Positions 52,011-60,348 of a DNA stretch of 64,000 bases are shown here, piece by piece; position 1 is the first letter of the stretch, and each line of letters opens with the position of its first letter. The notes beneath the pieces are model-generated. The model did not search any database. It was not told where the DNA came from and was given only the letters and a program-made list of their open reading frames with translations. A program made the translations under genes and the position numbers. The stretch is taken from positions 166,125-230,124 of the forward strand of contig JACPWY010000007.1 in assembly GCA_016196825.1 (NCBI GenBank). The letters run 5' to 3'. This DNA is from Deltaproteobacteria bacterium (GTDB lineage: Bacteria > Bdellovibrionota > FAC87 > UBA2466).

Positions 52011-52616
52011 TAAGTAGCCGAGCGAACGCCAGCGGTTGATGAGGCTTGAGACCTGCGGGCGAAGACTCTCGATGCCATCGGAATTATCGATAATGGCGCT
52101 TGCGCGTTTGAGCTTTTCGTCTTCGCTCATCTGAGCTTTGGAGATGTGATCGAAGGCTTCCGGGGAAAGGCCGTCGCGCAGAGTAACTCGATCGCGCCGC
52201 AACTTTTCGTTTGCGGTGACAACGATGACAAAGTCGAGCCTCTTGTCGATCTGGGCTTCATAGATCAAAGCAGCCTCACACACTACAAGCATGGCCCCCT
52301 TTTTCTTGAGAGCCTCTTCCATTGCCTCAAAAGCCGTCCAGATAAGAGGGTGGAGGAGCTTTTCCAAGGCCTCCTTTTTCGTAGGATCGGAAAAGATCGT
52401 CTGCTGGACAAATCGGCGGTTGAGCGAGCCGTCGGAGTTTCGAGAACTCGGGCCAAAGAGGGACGCGATCGCGTTTTGGGTGGCGGGCAGTTCGGAAACC
52501 GCGCGCCCGATGTCATCGAGGTCAACCACGGCGAGGCCCGCCTGTTGGAGCAGCAGGGCTACTTCAGACTTGCCACTACCGATGTTACCGGTGAGTCCGA
52601 TGCGACGGAACGTCAT
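51981..52616 (-). CDS. coaE: Dephospho-CoA kinase
   Basis: A 211-residue P-loop kinase. Walker A is GLTGNIGSGKSEVA, followed by VVDLDDIGRAV, HPLIW and the lid RDRVTLRDGLSPEAFDHISKAQ in two parts. It phosphorylates dephospho-CoA at the ribose 3'-OH, the last step of CoA synthesis. ATG 52616 overlaps the end of the upstream membrane-protein gene by 32 bases. The final residues (EPATELNPL) come from the right arm of the hairpin element. Confidence 0.94.
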   Translation of the reverse strand: MTFRRIGLTGNIGSGKSEVALLLQQAGLAVVDLDDIGRAVSELPATQNAIASLFGPSSRNSDGSLNRRFVQQTIFSDPTKKEALEKLLHPLIWTAFEAMEEALKKKGAMLVVCEAALIYEAQIDKRLDFVIVVTANEKLRRDRVTLRDGLSPEAFDHISKAQMSEDEKLKRASAIIDNSDGIESLRPQVSSLINRWRSLGYLEPATELNPL

Positions 52617-54312
52617 GCCCACGAGTGTAAACCATGAGCCCGATAAGAACCATCGCTGAGGCGGCAACCGTGGCCAAAGCCACGAAGAGAGCCAACTTAA
52701 GACGAGGGAGCTCGTAGAGGAGAGAGCCGTGCACCGGCCCTTGAGAAAAGGTGAGCGTCAGCGGTTCGCCGTCCTTAGAGGAAACCGTCGCGCCGCTGCC
52801 CTCGAAACGCCAATAGGTGGCGTGGTTCAGATTAAGCGCGAGTTTGGGTGGGGGCCGATCCCATTCGACTCGGATTTGATTCCAGCCGAGCCAGCGGAGC
52901 GTGACCCCGGGGATCTCGGGGAGCATCGGCCCCTCGGCCAATGGAGCCTGGGGAATGACGATATTGAAAAAGCAATGGCGGGTTCCCTCGCCCCTGCGAA
53001 TGGGAAAATAATTGCTCGCCGCACCCGAGGTGAGTGTGAACTGGTCGGTGTAACGGCTCTCACCCGCCCATTGGGTTTTTCGCGCGAGTATCGTGGTTTT
53101 TGAGAGGTTGATTGCGGCATTTAAGAGAAGCGGAACGGCGGTGATGATCAGCCAGAATCGTCGAGAGCCGGGCCAACGAGTGCGGAAGGCGAGCGCCGAA
53201 AAGACAATGACGGCGAGAAAAGCGGCGTACCAGAGCCGCATGGGCGCGCGGACGCTCTGAAAACCGGGCCAGTAGGAATAGAACCACGTGTACGGTCGAA
53301 GGTAGTTGGCGGCGGAGTCGGTGCCGAGCCCGATAGTGACTGAAGCGAGGGCCCAGATCAATAGCGCCATGAGGTGGGGCTCACGCCAATTCCTGCGCAG
53401 GCCAATGGCTGCGAGTACTGCGGGGACCGCGCCGAGAAAGAGGGCGTACTCGTGCCGACCAAAATAGTGGGGGCCGTATAGTTTCTCTGGGAGCGTCTTG
53501 AGGGGGAGGAGCAGGCTCAGGAAAAAGGTGTGGAGTGGGATGGCGTTGGGAATGCCGTCATTGAGACGGGGGTAGAGTGCGAAGTAGTCCAAGGCTGGCA
53601 GTGCCGACGGGAGATTGAGCAGGGTACCCACGGCGCAGGCCAGAAGAGCGTGAGCAAGAGGTACGGGGGAACGTTTGGTGAAGGAACGGGCCGTTGATTC
53701 GATAAAGAGTGCAGGGACGGCCATGATCGCAAAATTGGGCTTACCGAGAAAGCCGTACCAGTAGAGGAGCCAGTAGGAGAGAATGAGGCCCGGGCCGAGC
53801 GGTTTGTCATCGAGTCGATGGGCGATATAGAGGATGGCGGGGGTGAAAAGGGAATACCCGATAGCGACGTGCCCCACTAAAAAACGTGCGACGATGGCGC
53901 CTCCGCAAAGATAACAGAACGCCGCCCACCAGCGTTCCTCAGCAAGGCACCCCAGGCTCTTGAGAATACCATTGAGGCCCCACAAGCCGAGTGAGAGCTG
54001 GAAGAGGAGCTCGATCTTCACGGTCCAGACTGCGCCAAGGAGAGGGACTAAGACAATGATGGGGTGAAAGAGAGGGAGCTGGGGATCCCCGGCGAGTGGC
54101 CGACCCCCACACAGGAACGGGTTGAAATGGGGGAGGCCGGAACCATAGCGCCAGTAGCGCCAGGCGATCTCGTAGTATCCACTGATGTGGTCGTAATCGA
54201 AGGGGCCCAGGAGAAAGCCGAGGAGGCCGAAGTTGATGAGGTAGAGGAGTCCCGCTAGGCCCACGCACACCTTCAGCATTCTTATCGAAAAGAGCGGTTC
54301 GCCCCTGATCAT
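52585..54312 (-). CDS. Polytopic membrane protein, GT-C/YfhO-like
   Basis: A 575-residue protein with about ten membrane helices, then a 130-residue beta-rich domain and a final helix. The first loop has an acidic pair in GPFDYDHISGYYEIAWRYWRYG and FNPFLCGGRPLAGDPQLPLFHP, close in pattern to YfhO-like and other GT-C membrane glycosyltransferases. It may transfer sugars from polyprenyl-phosphate donors outside the membrane, but no specific family is certain. ATG 54312 is chosen; ATG 54279 is also possible. It overlaps coaE. Confidence 0.72.
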   Translation of the reverse strand: MIRGEPLFSIRMLKVCVGLAGLLYLINFGLLGFLLGPFDYDHISGYYEIAWRYWRYGSGLPHFNPFLCGGRPLAGDPQLPLFHPIIVLVPLLGAVWTVKIELLFQLSLGLWGLNGILKSLGCLAEERWWAAFCYLCGGAIVARFLVGHVAIGYSLFTPAILYIAHRLDDKPLGPGLILSYWLLYWYGFLGKPNFAIMAVPALFIESTARSFTKRSPVPLAHALLACAVGTLLNLPSALPALDYFALYPRLNDGIPNAIPLHTFFLSLLLPLKTLPEKLYGPHYFGRHEYALFLGAVPAVLAAIGLRRNWREPHLMALLIWALASVTIGLGTDSAANYLRPYTWFYSYWPGFQSVRAPMRLWYAAFLAVIVFSALAFRTRWPGSRRFWLIITAVPLLLNAAINLSKTTILARKTQWAGESRYTDQFTLTSGAASNYFPIRRGEGTRHCFFNIVIPQAPLAEGPMLPEIPGVTLRWLGWNQIRVEWDRPPPKLALNLNHATYWRFEGSGATVSSKDGEPLTLTFSQGPVHGSLLYELPRLKLALFVALATVAASAMVLIGLMVYTRGHDVPSHRTHR

Positions 54313-54383
54313 TCTTCGTCCGAAATAACATTTGAATCGGCGTGGGTCATCAGGCAATGCTCTGCGTTGGGTAGGGAGGCATT

Positions 54384-55715
54384 ATGAGAAACGTCCTGTT
54401 TCTTCTGATTTTTGTTCAAACCGCCTTTGGTTTCACGGCCAAGAATTCGACCGAGGCCAAGCTGACGTTTTCTTACTTCGTTCAAATCCATCAGAAGGAG
54501 CAGCCTGATGAGGATCGGGCGAAGGCGGTGATCGATGATCAACTCGACTACCTCTATGGAACGATGGCGGCGGACAAGAGATATGCAGTGCCACGCGGAG
54601 AGCACACGATCCAGGTGACCGATATCCACGAGGGGGAAGAGGAGGGCGTTTGGGAGGCCGACTACGATTATTCGGGCTTGATCCAGGTGAAGAAGGGACC
54701 GCGGACTCGCTATACCGTTGCCTTACCGAGAGATCCCTCTGAAGAGGGGATCTACGATCCCGGTCTGAATGAGGGTGGAAATGAGAATCTCTGCACCGAC
54801 GAGCACTACAATTCATATGTGGATTATTGGTACTTTTGGAACCCCGATCAGGATGGGTGCTCGCTCAGGGAAGGTGAAGATTTCGATCGTGTGCAGGGGG
54901 CCATTGAGCGGCAGCCCAACACAAAAGAGAGTTATCCGGAATACCCGCGGCTCGCTCATAAGAACGCGGACGGAGCCCGGGAGATTCTGGTCTATGCCTT
55001 TTTCGGAATGGATGATGAGAATCATGTGAAGGATCCGATCCGTGGACGAGACATCAATGCGGCCACGTACCGCAAGTTCAGGAAGGGCTTGATCGAGATG
55101 GGGTTTGATGAGCTTCAAAGGATGGAGAAAGAGGAGATTAATCGGATCCTCCAAGGTAAGCATTATCGTCGTCCATTCGTCGAGGTGGCGCGGAAGTGGA
55201 CGCCCAAGGGGAATTTGAAGGTCGTGCTCTTCTTCGGCCCCACGGGGATCAATGAGCGGAGCGGGGCGTTTCACTATTTCTACAAGGAGGCCAATGAAAA
55301 GGCCGCGATCATGCTTTACGACGGCCACTCGGGCTTGGGTGGGCATTTGGACCTGAAGGCGATCGAAACGCTCAACCGCTTTTCGCTCAAGCAGAATCCG
55401 AATCGTTACCAGATCTTCTTTTTCAATAGCTGCACGTCCTACAGCTATTACAACACGGTATATTTCTACCGGAAGGCTCCGAGGAGCGTGCGTCTCAGGA
55501 CGAAGTCGCTCGACATTCTGACAAATGGTCTTGCGACGGAGTTCGACGGAATGGCGCCGGTCGATCTGGAGCTGATCAAAGCAGTGGACGATTGGTCCTT
55601 TGGCGGCAAGGTCAGGAGCTACCAGGCTCTCTCGAGAGTGATGGACACGCATAACCTCTTCGGAGTGAACGGGGACCAGGACAATCCGACATCGCCTGAA
55701 GAATTGACGGAGTAA
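54384..55715 (+). CDS. Secreted caspase-like (clan CD-type) protein, unrecognised family
   Basis: A 443-residue protein with a short signal peptide (LFLLIFVQTAFGF). The N-terminal 200 residues are charged and beta-rich. From about 276 a Rossmann-like series follows: LKVVLFFGP, then KAAIMLYDGHSGLGG with His315, and RYQIFFFNSCTSYSYYN with Cys350. A His after a hydrophobic strand and a Cys after the next is the catalytic layout of clan CD peptidases (caspases, gingipains, separase). It does not match C25 or C14 in detail. GGGAGG before ATG 54384. It may be an exported protease; activity is not shown. Confidence 0.72.
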   Translation: MRNVLFLLIFVQTAFGFTAKNSTEAKLTFSYFVQIHQKEQPDEDRAKAVIDDQLDYLYGTMAADKRYAVPRGEHTIQVTDIHEGEEEGVWEADYDYSGLIQVKKGPRTRYTVALPRDPSEEGIYDPGLNEGGNENLCTDEHYNSYVDYWYFWNPDQDGCSLREGEDFDRVQGAIERQPNTKESYPEYPRLAHKNADGAREILVYAFFGMDDENHVKDPIRGRDINAATYRKFRKGLIEMGFDELQRMEKEEINRILQGKHYRRPFVEVARKWTPKGNLKVVLFFGPTGINERSGAFHYFYKEANEKAAIMLYDGHSGLGGHLDLKAIETLNRFSLKQNPNRYQIFFFNSCTSYSYYNTVYFYRKAPRSVRLRTKSLDILTNGLATEFDGMAPVDLELIKAVDDWSFGGKVRSYQALSRVMDTHNLFGVNGDQDNPTSPEELTE

Positions 55716-55738
55716 TGAGGGCGCAAAGGGGGCGTGCC

Positions 55739-56584
55739 CTAAACTCGGACTAAGTGAAACTGAGAGAAATCGAGAACACGCGTGCCGTCTTCCGTGAGGC
55801 TCAGGACGTCTTTGAACTGACCCCCAAAAATGGCGGTGCCTTTTCTATACAAGTGGCCGGAGTGGATGGTTTGGCCAAGGGTTTCGTCGAGGCCCTTGAC
55901 CGACGCAAGGAATTCCACAGCCTCTCCCGCGCGCAGTTGTTCGATGAGCTTTTCTGAAAAACTTCCCGGCTCGACGAGGTGAGCGCAGGTCATGCTCAAA
56001 GCAAAGAGCGGGGTGCGCTCCCGCATCAGTTTGAGATCATAGAATCATCGGTAGTAGACGCCCTCCGGCGTTTTATCGTCATAGGCAGCCGTGAGTGACA
56101 TCTCAGCGTCCATGACCGAGTTGCGGCGCTCGTTAGCGACGCGAAAGAGGATCGCTTGCTTGCCCTGGTGCTCGGTGATCAGAATAACGTTGGAGAAGAT
56201 GAATCGGGCAGTGGGTCGCGAGAATTTGGAGAAGATAAGGCCGGTCATGAGGGCCAGGGAGACCAGGCCAAAGAAGGTTTCCAACACGATCGTCAGATGA
56301 ACGATTGAAGACTGCGGGAAGACATTCCCGTACCCGACGGTTGAGAAGGTGTGAACACTGAAAAAGAAACAGTCGAGAAAACTCAAATTGTCGGGGTGGA
56401 GACCTTCGCGAACGAAAAAGTAAAACGACCCAAAGGCGAGATTAACGATCAGGTAGGCTCCGAAGACAATCAACATCAGATACCGCCACGGCATCTGGAT
56501 CAGGCTTACGTACGTGTCATTGAGCACCGCCCGCCGCGCGTTGATTCGTCGGATTTTGAGATTAATGGCCATCGGAACGTTCAT
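55739..56584 (-). pseudogene. Kir-type (KirBac) inward-rectifier K+ channel interrupted by an in-frame TGA
   Basis: The N-terminal part (ATG 56584) has the slide helix, two membrane helices and the selectivity filter TVGYG (residues 82-86) followed by the start of the IRK C-terminal domain. After EGVYYR a TGA at 56047-56045 stops translation. In the same frame directly after it, FYDLKLMRERTPLFALS continues the Kir C-terminal domain through QTIHSGHLY, DVLSLTEDGTRVLDFSQFH to a normal stop at 55739. Kir proteins usually have a second Arg at this point (RRxYDL), and CGA to TGA is one transition. The truncated product would lack most of the cytoplasmic gate. Confidence 0.85.
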
Positions 56585-56750
56585 TCTAACCGGGACCCGG
56601 AAACAGCTCAATTGGCCGGGGAAAAGTACTTGATTGCGTGGCAATTGGCCTTTGAACGGGGAGTTTCCCGGGTCTCCTCCTGTTTGCGCAGGACGCCCTG
56701 ACGTGCCGGCGAGTTTAGATTCCATGCCGGGAATGACCCTGGCTCTCGAA
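56585..56750. other. Intergenic region with inverted repeats
   Basis: No gene seen. GGGACCCGGAAAC (about 56591-56603) and the complementary GTTTCCCGGGTCTCC (about 56667-56681) can pair, with two CAATTGGCC blocks between them. This could be the 3' hairpin of the transposase gene, which ends just downstream on the minus strand. Confidence 0.4.
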
Positions 56751-57299
56751 TCAAAACAGTTGCCCCTGTCCGGTCGCCCAGCCATGGATCCTCGGCCCCA
56801 TTCGGGAGAGCGAAATTGTAATTCTCCTCCTCCAAAACTCCGGAAGCTCTCCGTCTCTTTCGAAATAGGGTATTAGCCCCGCTGCCTCCATGAGGTTGCG
56901 ATGAACATAGAGCATCACATTTGAAAACTCTCGGCCCCAAGTGACCAGCCTCGAGTAGGGGCGCTCAGTCCAGAAATTGACACCGCTCCCGTTGCCTTTC
57001 TCCGCTTTCAAAACGCGCCTTGCGATCATTCCGGCAAGAGCACGAAGAAAGGAAGCCTGTGCCGCGCGCGACGGCGCATTGAGGACGACATGAATGTGGG
57101 ATCCATTGTTGCTGAAATGGTACAGCGTGATGCCCAAACGCTTCGCCAGTTTCGGAAGATAGTCCCGCAGCCAAGTTCGCACCGTGATGATTGACCACCG
57201 CCCCACAGCATTCTCCGAACGCATAGTCACATGAACTGCCAGATCTCTATTGAACGGCCGTGAACACTTCCTGTTTTTATATTCTATCAACGATTTCAT
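56751..57299 (-). CDS. REP-associated Y1 tyrosine transposase (RAYT/TnpA_REP)
   Basis: A 182-residue HUH nuclease. The metal motif is HIH (His68, His70) in NNGSHIHVVLN, where relatives have NHVHLL; the catalytic tyrosine is Tyr131 in LYVHRNLMEAAGL, equivalent to the Y-x-x-NP-x-x-AG motif. The N-terminal AVHVTMR matches the first strand of the family. RAYTs are single-copy domesticated IS200/IS605 relatives that cut and rejoin REP hairpins. The gene looks intact. Nested hairpin repeats elsewhere in the window are possible substrates. Confidence 0.85.
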   Translation of the reverse strand: MKSLIEYKNRKCSRPFNRDLAVHVTMRSENAVGRWSIITVRTWLRDYLPKLAKRLGITLYHFSNNGSHIHVVLNAPSRAAQASFLRALAGMIARRVLKAEKGNGSGVNFWTERPYSRLVTWGREFSNVMLYVHRNLMEAAGLIPYFERDGELPEFWRRRITISLSRMGPRIHGWATGQGQLF

Positions 57300-57664
57300 G
57301 CTCTATTTATCGACGACAGATAGTGATAGGTCAACAAGAAGAGGGTAGCATGATCACTACTCTTATCGTCGATTACTGACAAAATACTCCAGACCGATCG
57401 GAGTCATCCAACAAAACCAAATCCCCTCGAACCGGTTCGGCCTTACTCGAACTCAACAATGGAGTGGATCCGCTTTCTCGCGACAGCAAGGGACATTGTG
57501 CACGCCCCCCTCCACCCTATAAGCCGACCGGCGTCACGCAACTTCGCCGGTAGCGGTGTCATGAAAAAGTCTTACTCGTCTAGGTGTAGGCCGACACGAA
57601 CGAGACATAAGCCAATGTCTCGACCTTCTTGGCGGGTTCTGCGGGACGCGGTATCGTCCTGCCC
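57300..57664. other. Intergenic region next to the transposase gene
   Basis: About 365 bases without a credible gene. An inverted repeat ACCGGCG-N11-CGCCGGT followed by AGCGG lies at about 57529-57553, a possible REP-like hairpin. At the end, TTGGCG and TATCGT separated by 17 bases end seven bases before ATG 57665, a possible promoter giving a leaderless message. Confidence 0.45.
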
Positions 57665-58819
57665 ATGAACACTCGTCTTCTTGAGCAGATTCTTTCCATC
57701 CCGACAGCGCCGTTTCGGGAGCATCAGGTTTTGGCGTTCCTTGAGAAGTTGTTCAGCCGAAGTGGCGTTCCGCATTTCTTTGATCCGGCGGGTAATTTAG
57801 TGGTGGGCGTAAAATCTCTCGCCGACTACCGGAAACTCATCTCGGGAAAACGTCAGCCCGTGTTCACCTTCATCGCGCACACCGATCACCCGGGATTTCA
57901 CGGCGTGAAGTGGCTTTCGCCGAAGAAGCTCGCCCTCAAATGGCACGGTGGCTCTCCGACGAAGCATCTGAATGGCGCAAAACTCTGGCTTTGCCACAAA
58001 GGCTCGCCGCCCGTCTTCGGCACTCTTTCTCAAGCCAAGATGAACCCCCGTGGTTCGGCGCTCTCATCCGGCGTGATGACGTTCCAGCATCCTTCCCCTT
58101 TTTCCGAAACAGCCGCGACCGAACTCTTCGGCGGTCTCGCCTTTCGCAAACCAGTCTGGAAAAGCGGCCAGCTCATCTACACCAAAGCCGCAGATGATCT
58201 CGTCGGCGCCTTCGTTATCAGCAGCCTTGCGCTCGCGAGAAAAAAACGTCTCGGCCCGTCCGGAAATTTCCTAGGCCTCCTCACCCGCGCGGAGGAAGTC
58301 GGCTACATCGGCACCCTTGAACACCTGAGTCTCGGGTGGCTCCAGAAGGCCACGCGCGATCTGGTGGTTGTGAGCCTTGAAACCTCCCGCCAGCTCCCCG
58401 GCGCTCACGTCGGAAAGGGGCCGATCGTTAGGCTCGGCGATCGGGCAACCGTTTTTGATCCGACCGGCATAGAGTACCTCACACGCCTAGCACAGAGGGT
58501 TCTGAAGAAAAAATTTCAAAGGCGAATCATGGATGGTGGGACCTGCGAAGGAACGGCGGCTAATGCCTACGGCTTTCGGACGATCGCCATGAGCGTTCCT
58601 CTTGGGAACTATCACAACCAGAGTTTTGAAGGGGGCCCGGACAGCCGCGGGCCGCTCGGCCCCGCACCGGAGTTCGTTCACCTGAAGGATGTCGGAGGGC
58701 TTCTTAAGTTGTGCGGGGCTTTGCTCAGCCGTCCAGCCCGTTGGGGGGTGGTGTGGTCGAATAGAATAAATCATTTCAATAAGTTAAGGCGCACGTACCG
58801 CTCCCTGCTGACTGGTTGA
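57665..58819 (+). CDS. M42/M28-like aminopeptidase
   Basis: A 384-residue metallopeptidase. Metal ligands are suggested in FIAHTDHPG (His72, Asp74), KAADDLVGA (Asp177/178) and LLTRAEEVGYIG (Glu210/211), with CEGTAANAYG and GNYHNQSFEG near the C-terminus, the order seen in M42 glutamyl-aminopeptidase/endoglucanase-type enzymes. It probably removes N-terminal residues from peptides in the cytoplasm. There is no signal peptide or ribosome site; the promoter just upstream suggests a leaderless start. Confidence 0.82.
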   Translation: MNTRLLEQILSIPTAPFREHQVLAFLEKLFSRSGVPHFFDPAGNLVVGVKSLADYRKLISGKRQPVFTFIAHTDHPGFHGVKWLSPKKLALKWHGGSPTKHLNGAKLWLCHKGSPPVFGTLSQAKMNPRGSALSSGVMTFQHPSPFSETAATELFGGLAFRKPVWKSGQLIYTKAADDLVGAFVISSLALARKKRLGPSGNFLGLLTRAEEVGYIGTLEHLSLGWLQKATRDLVVVSLETSRQLPGAHVGKGPIVRLGDRATVFDPTGIEYLTRLAQRVLKKKFQRRIMDGGTCEGTAANAYGFRTIAMSVPLGNYHNQSFEGGPDSRGPLGPAPEFVHLKDVGGLLKLCGALLSRPARWGVVWSNRINHFNKLRRTYRSLLTG

Positions 58820-58863
58820 GAGTTTTGTATACGCCAACAGGCAGGAAACCCTGCGGGGAACTG

Positions 58864-58879
58864 CGGTCCCCAGTTTGCA
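58864..58879 (+). promoter_or_regulatory. Candidate sigma-54 promoter of the Gly-rich secreted-protein gene
   Basis: CGGTCCCCAGTTTGCA has exact GG-N10-GC spacing and a perfect TTGCA -12 half, with a weaker -24 half. It overlaps a small hairpin, GGGGA-x-CTGCGG-TCCCC. The predicted start point is near 58890, 14 bases before ATG 58904. Confidence 0.4.
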
Positions 58880-58903
58880 CTTCCTAATGGCTAGGGGGCG
58901 CAC

Positions 58904-60238
58904 ATGAATGGGGCAATCGGGGGCAAGAATCACAAGCTTACGTCTTCCACCCTCACGATCCTTTCGGCCTTGGTCCTGTCGATCTTTTTGACAGCCGAAG
59001 CGGCTCACGCGGATCCCAATTTGCGGGAGCGGCTGAATGTGGTGCTTAAGCCAATTGTGTCTCCTAAGACCCGCAACGAAATCTTAGGACGATTCGTGCA
59101 GGTGGTTGAGCCTTACGCAAAGGACACCCTCGATGAGGGGCGTTACAATCAGTTGGTCGGAGGGATCAACGCTGTTGAGACCGGTTCCGGTCTTCCCACG
59201 AATACTTTGCTGGATCTGATCTCTAAACCCGGAACCGCGACGGCCGGTCACCCAGATGGAGAGGCCCCGGCCGGCGGAGCCGCCGACTACTCCATTACCC
59301 AGCGCAGTCTTGAGGCCATGAAATCAGCCGCGACGGAGCTCCAGGAAACGCTCGTCCCGGAGATGAACAAAGAGGTGGCGGAACTGAAGGACAAAGAAAA
59401 GATTAAGGATGACCCAAACCAGCCGTATTACGGAAGCCCCTTTGGGGGCCTGATGGCCGGAAACGGCGGCGGCATGGGATCGCCCGACGGATCTGGTGGC
59501 GGAAGCACTGGCGGCGGGGGGTCCAAGGGCGGCGGCTCTGGCTCCAATGCGGCCTCTTCCTTTTCGATGGGCGACAGAGGCGGCAACGCGCTCGATCTCG
59601 CTCGTCCCCCCGAGGAATCGCCGATCAACCAAAATATGAATCAGGCCTCGTCGACAAACCTCACGCCTTTTGATGTGGCCCAGGTGCCGGGGGCGCGTCC
59701 CCAATTGACGGCGGACCCTACCCTCCCGCCGATGACATCCGCGAGCTCGTTGCTCAAAGGAGTCCAACAACGATTGCAGGGTGACAAAACAATTCCGGAG
59801 GCGACGGCGGGTGCTTACCGCGGGGTGGCGGGATTCCCGATGGCGGGTAGTGGAGATGAGAAGGGCGCGAATCTGAAAGGCGGTCCCCAAAAGGGCGAAT
59901 CTTTGGGCGAGCCGAGCGTCTCGGAAGGTGGCCCCCTGGGAGACAGTCGCAACAACTTTTCCGCGAAGGGCCCGGACTTCGGGGTAGGGGCACAGGGCGG
60001 TGACGAAGGCGCAAGCGATGGCGGTGGCAACGCGTCGGGTAAAGACGAACTGGCCCCGAACCTGAGAGGGCAGGTGCTCTCGGCGGCTCTGGACGATGAG
60101 ACGGGGCGTTCGTGGGTGTTTGCTCGTCGAGCCGGGAAGATCATCAACCGATCGTGCGAATTCACGAATTCCCTGATCCGGGATTTCTGTCTGCAGCTCC
60201 TGAAAAAGAAGGCCGACGTTGCATCGGCCGCCCCCTAA
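58904..60238 (+). CDS. Secreted Gly/Ser-rich protein, unknown function
   Basis: A 444-residue protein. A long N-terminal segment with a hydrophobic core ends in ...TAEAAHA, a signal-peptidase I site. Residues 38-170 are helical and ordered; residues about 185-400 are low-complexity, rich in Gly, Ser, Pro and Asn (GGGSTGGGGSKGGGSGS and similar); a short ordered C-terminus has two Cys (RSCEFTNSLIRDFCLQLLKKK). It looks like an exported protein with a flexible linker, perhaps surface-attached. No family recognised. Confidence 0.72.
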   Translation: MNGAIGGKNHKLTSSTLTILSALVLSIFLTAEAAHADPNLRERLNVVLKPIVSPKTRNEILGRFVQVVEPYAKDTLDEGRYNQLVGGINAVETGSGLPTNTLLDLISKPGTATAGHPDGEAPAGGAADYSITQRSLEAMKSAATELQETLVPEMNKEVAELKDKEKIKDDPNQPYYGSPFGGLMAGNGGGMGSPDGSGGGSTGGGGSKGGGSGSNAASSFSMGDRGGNALDLARPPEESPINQNMNQASSTNLTPFDVAQVPGARPQLTADPTLPPMTSASSLLKGVQQRLQGDKTIPEATAGAYRGVAGFPMAGSGDEKGANLKGGPQKGESLGEPSVSEGGPLGDSRNNFSAKGPDFGVGAQGGDEGASDGGGNASGKDELAPNLRGQVLSAALDDETGRSWVFARRAGKIINRSCEFTNSLIRDFCLQLLKKKADVASAAP

Positions 60239-60348
60239 TCAAACACTGATAACTATCGATAACAGAAGTACCGCCGCGCGGCTTTGTCCTGGGGTGTCCA
60301 CTTGGTAGGATGAAGCCGGTTTTTAATCCATACGATCGGAGACACACC

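Noticed and set aside
56045..56047. Selenocysteine at the TGA in the Kir channel gene.
   Set aside because: Family members have Arg at this place, not Cys, and no SECIS-like hairpin directly after the TGA was seen.
58820..58903. A riboswitch ahead of the Gly-rich secreted-protein gene.
   Set aside because: Two small hairpins are present but none of the conserved c-di-GMP or other aptamer motifs I know could be placed.
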